Shown here: piece by piece, positions 5,854 through 6,907 of the stretch
Numbering within the stretch: position 1 is the stretch's first letter
How the letters are laid out: each line of letters begins with the position of its first letter
NCBI GenBank assembly: GCA_034666705.1
Contig: JAXDLH010000370.1
Span: forward strand, 1-6,907
Direction: 5' to 3'
Length of the DNA: 6,907 nucleotides
DNA from: JAXDLH01 sp034666705
GTDB taxonomy: Bacteria; Chloroflexota; UBA6077; SHYK01
The notes under the pieces: model-generated
The model's database searches: none
What the model was told of the DNA's origin: nothing
Seen by the model: the letters and a program-made list of their open reading frames with translations, nothing else
Translations under genes and position numbers: made by a program

Positions 5854-6907
5854 GTGGCGCTCGATCTCTCAGCATACCCTCGATTCAGCCTGGCGGAGCG
5901 CGACCGGCGCTGGGGTCGCGTGCGTGAGCTGATGCGCGAGCACAATGTGGCCTGCCTCGTGGCGCCTGGGGATCGCGATCTCGAGAGCCAGGCGACTTCG
6001 CGCTATCTGAGCCAGATCGGCGGCGTCGGGGTTCACGCGTGGGTCGTGTTCCCGCAGGACGGTGAGGTCACGGCCGTCGTCGAGAGCGCTCGCAACCGGG
6101 ACCTCGTCACCAAGGCATGGAACTGGATCTCCGATCCCCGCGTTGGCGAGCCGAGCGAGCTGATTCCGGAGCGGCTCCGCGAGCTCGGACTCGACGGCTC
6201 CCGCGTCGGGCTGACGCAGTATGCGGGGCACTACCGGCGCGAGGAGGGGATCATCGCCGCGGAGACGCTCCGCAAGCTGCAAGAGGCGCTCCCGAAAACT
6301 CAGTTCTATGGTGAGAACGAGATCCTCAAACAGGCTCGCGTGATCAAGAGCCCCGAAGAGATCGCCGTCATCGAGCGGGTTGCGGCCGCGAACGAGGAGG
6401 CGATTCGCGTGATGTGCGAGACGTCGCGGCCGGGGCGGCGGCAGGATGAGGTGTGGTACGCCATGAACGACGTGCTCACCCGCGCATCCGCGGGTTGGCC
6501 AGCGCGCCTGTCGGTGACCTACGGCGGCTCGGGAAACAGCACGCTCGGTATGCCGATTCCGGACGTCATAGCTGCGGGCTCTCTCTGCTCGCAGGAGATT
6601 TGCGCGCGCGTCCAGGGCTATCGTGCCCAGTGCAACCATACGATCCAGGTGGGAGAAGGCGGTCCCGCCGACTACGAGGACGTGATGCGCAAGACGATCG
6701 AGGTGTTCAACGAGATCCTCGCGTGGATTGGGCCGGGCCGTACGGTGCAGCAGGTAATGGAACGCTACGTCGAGCTGTGCAAGGCGCGCGGCGCGCAGGA
6801 CCGCTCGGGCGTCGTGATGCACACGAATGGTCTCGGCGACGACTACCCGCGACTCGGCCCGCGCCTCGCTGCGGGCGACGAGCTCACACTTGTGCTCCAG
6901 CCGGGTA
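5854..6907 (+). CDS. Creatinase/prolidase-fold M24 homologue with altered metal site, 3' partial
   Basis: The frame is open from GTG 5854 to the window end (351 codons). Residues ~15-160 match a creatinase-type N-terminal domain (RVRELMREHNVACLVAPGD, then SRYLSQIGG). The pita-bread domain starts about residue 165 (ENEILKQARVIKSPEEIAVIERV, the standard M24 lead-in). Canonical ligands Asp-x10-Asp, His, Glu, Glu can be placed by spacing and flanking motifs: the first Asp is Glu248, the second is Gln259 (in GYRAQCNHT, where GY-x-x-D is usual), the His is kept as His323 (MHTNGLG), the following HE-x-P is DDYP (329-332), and the first Glu of the EPG motif is Gln349 (LQPG). The last Glu lies outside the window. 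A normal dinuclear Xaa-Pro peptidase is therefore unlikely. Metal-free members such as creatinase act on small C-N substrates, and Spt16-type domains are non-enzymatic; either is possible, and the substrate is unknown. The frame is unbroken with normal codon use, so it is not a decaying pseudogene. Confidence 0.85.
   Translation, partial: MALDLSAYPRFSLAERDRRWGRVRELMREHNVACLVAPGDRDLESQATSRYLSQIGGVGVHAWVVFPQDGEVTAVVESARNRDLVTKAWNWISDPRVGEPSELIPERLRELGLDGSRVGLTQYAGHYRREEGIIAAETLRKLQEALPKTQFYGENEILKQARVIKSPEEIAVIERVAAANEEAIRVMCETSRPGRRQDEVWYAMNDVLTRASAGWPARLSVTYGGSGNSTLGMPIPDVIAAGSLCSQEICARVQGYRAQCNHTIQVGEGGPADYEDVMRKTIEVFNEILAWIGPGRTVQQVMERYVELCKARGAQDRSGVVMHTNGLGDDYPRLGPRLAAGDELTLVLQPG

Noticed and set aside
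5869..6822. Minus-strand open frame of 317 codons
   Set aside because: Antisense to the M24-fold gene, which has domain motifs, a good ribosome binding site and an uninterrupted frame to the window edge.
1..6907. tRNA, rRNA or riboswitch
   Set aside because: No cloverleaf with a GTTC-type T-arm, no rRNA signature and no recognised riboswitch core was seen when reading the intergenic stretches on both strands.

Overview
This window is GC-rich bacterial DNA with strong G/C preference at third codon positions and mostly short intergenic gaps. Clear Shine-Dalgarno sequences precede most starts, two of which are GTG. No T-tract terminators are visible. The combination of an adjacent Hen1/Pnkp RNA-repair pair, a Flp-type pilin with a G/QGMVEY processing site and a secreted blue-copper protein would fit a Chloroflexota bacterium (for example a Thermomicrobia-like lineage) or a similar high-GC Gram-positive-like lineage. 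That placement is an inference from gene content only.

Layout, left to right. Bases 1-493 (minus strand) hold the N-terminal part of an exported cupredoxin; its 3' end lies outside the window. Divergent from it, 659-1093 (plus) encodes an unrecognised protein of about 144 residues. After a gap containing a perfect 19-bp tandem duplication, 1213-2604 (plus) encodes Hen1, the bacterial 3'-terminal RNA ribose 2'-O-methyltransferase. Then 2715-5270 (plus) encodes Pnkp, the three-domain kinase/phosphatase/ligase. The convergent intergenic region 5271-5440 carries two inverted repeats, one just after pnkp and a longer nested one just after the pilin gene. Bases 5441-5617 (minus) encode a 58-residue Flp/type IVb prepilin. 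Bases 5854-6907 (plus, running off the end) encode a creatinase-fold M24 peptidase homologue.

How the genes work together: Hen1 and Pnkp form the known bacterial RNA repair machine. Pnkp heals broken RNA ends (5'-phosphorylation, and 2',3'-cyclic phosphate/3'-phosphate removal). Hen1 2'-O-methylates the 3' end at the break, and its N-terminal region is needed for Pnkp ligase activity. Sealing then restores an RNA that resists a second cut by the same ribotoxin. Essentially every catalytic motif of both proteins is readable here, so the system looks intact. The flanking genes show no obvious functional tie to RNA repair.

The most unusual coding signal is the terminal M24 homologue: three of the four metal-ligand positions inside the window are substituted while the fold's surrounding motifs persist. 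It is therefore probably not a conventional dinuclear metallopeptidase. Other points worth a look are the 19-bp tandem duplication abutting the hen1 start, the long nested inverted repeat between the convergent pnkp and pilin genes, and the atypical copper-ligand spacing with a possible second domain in the cupredoxin.
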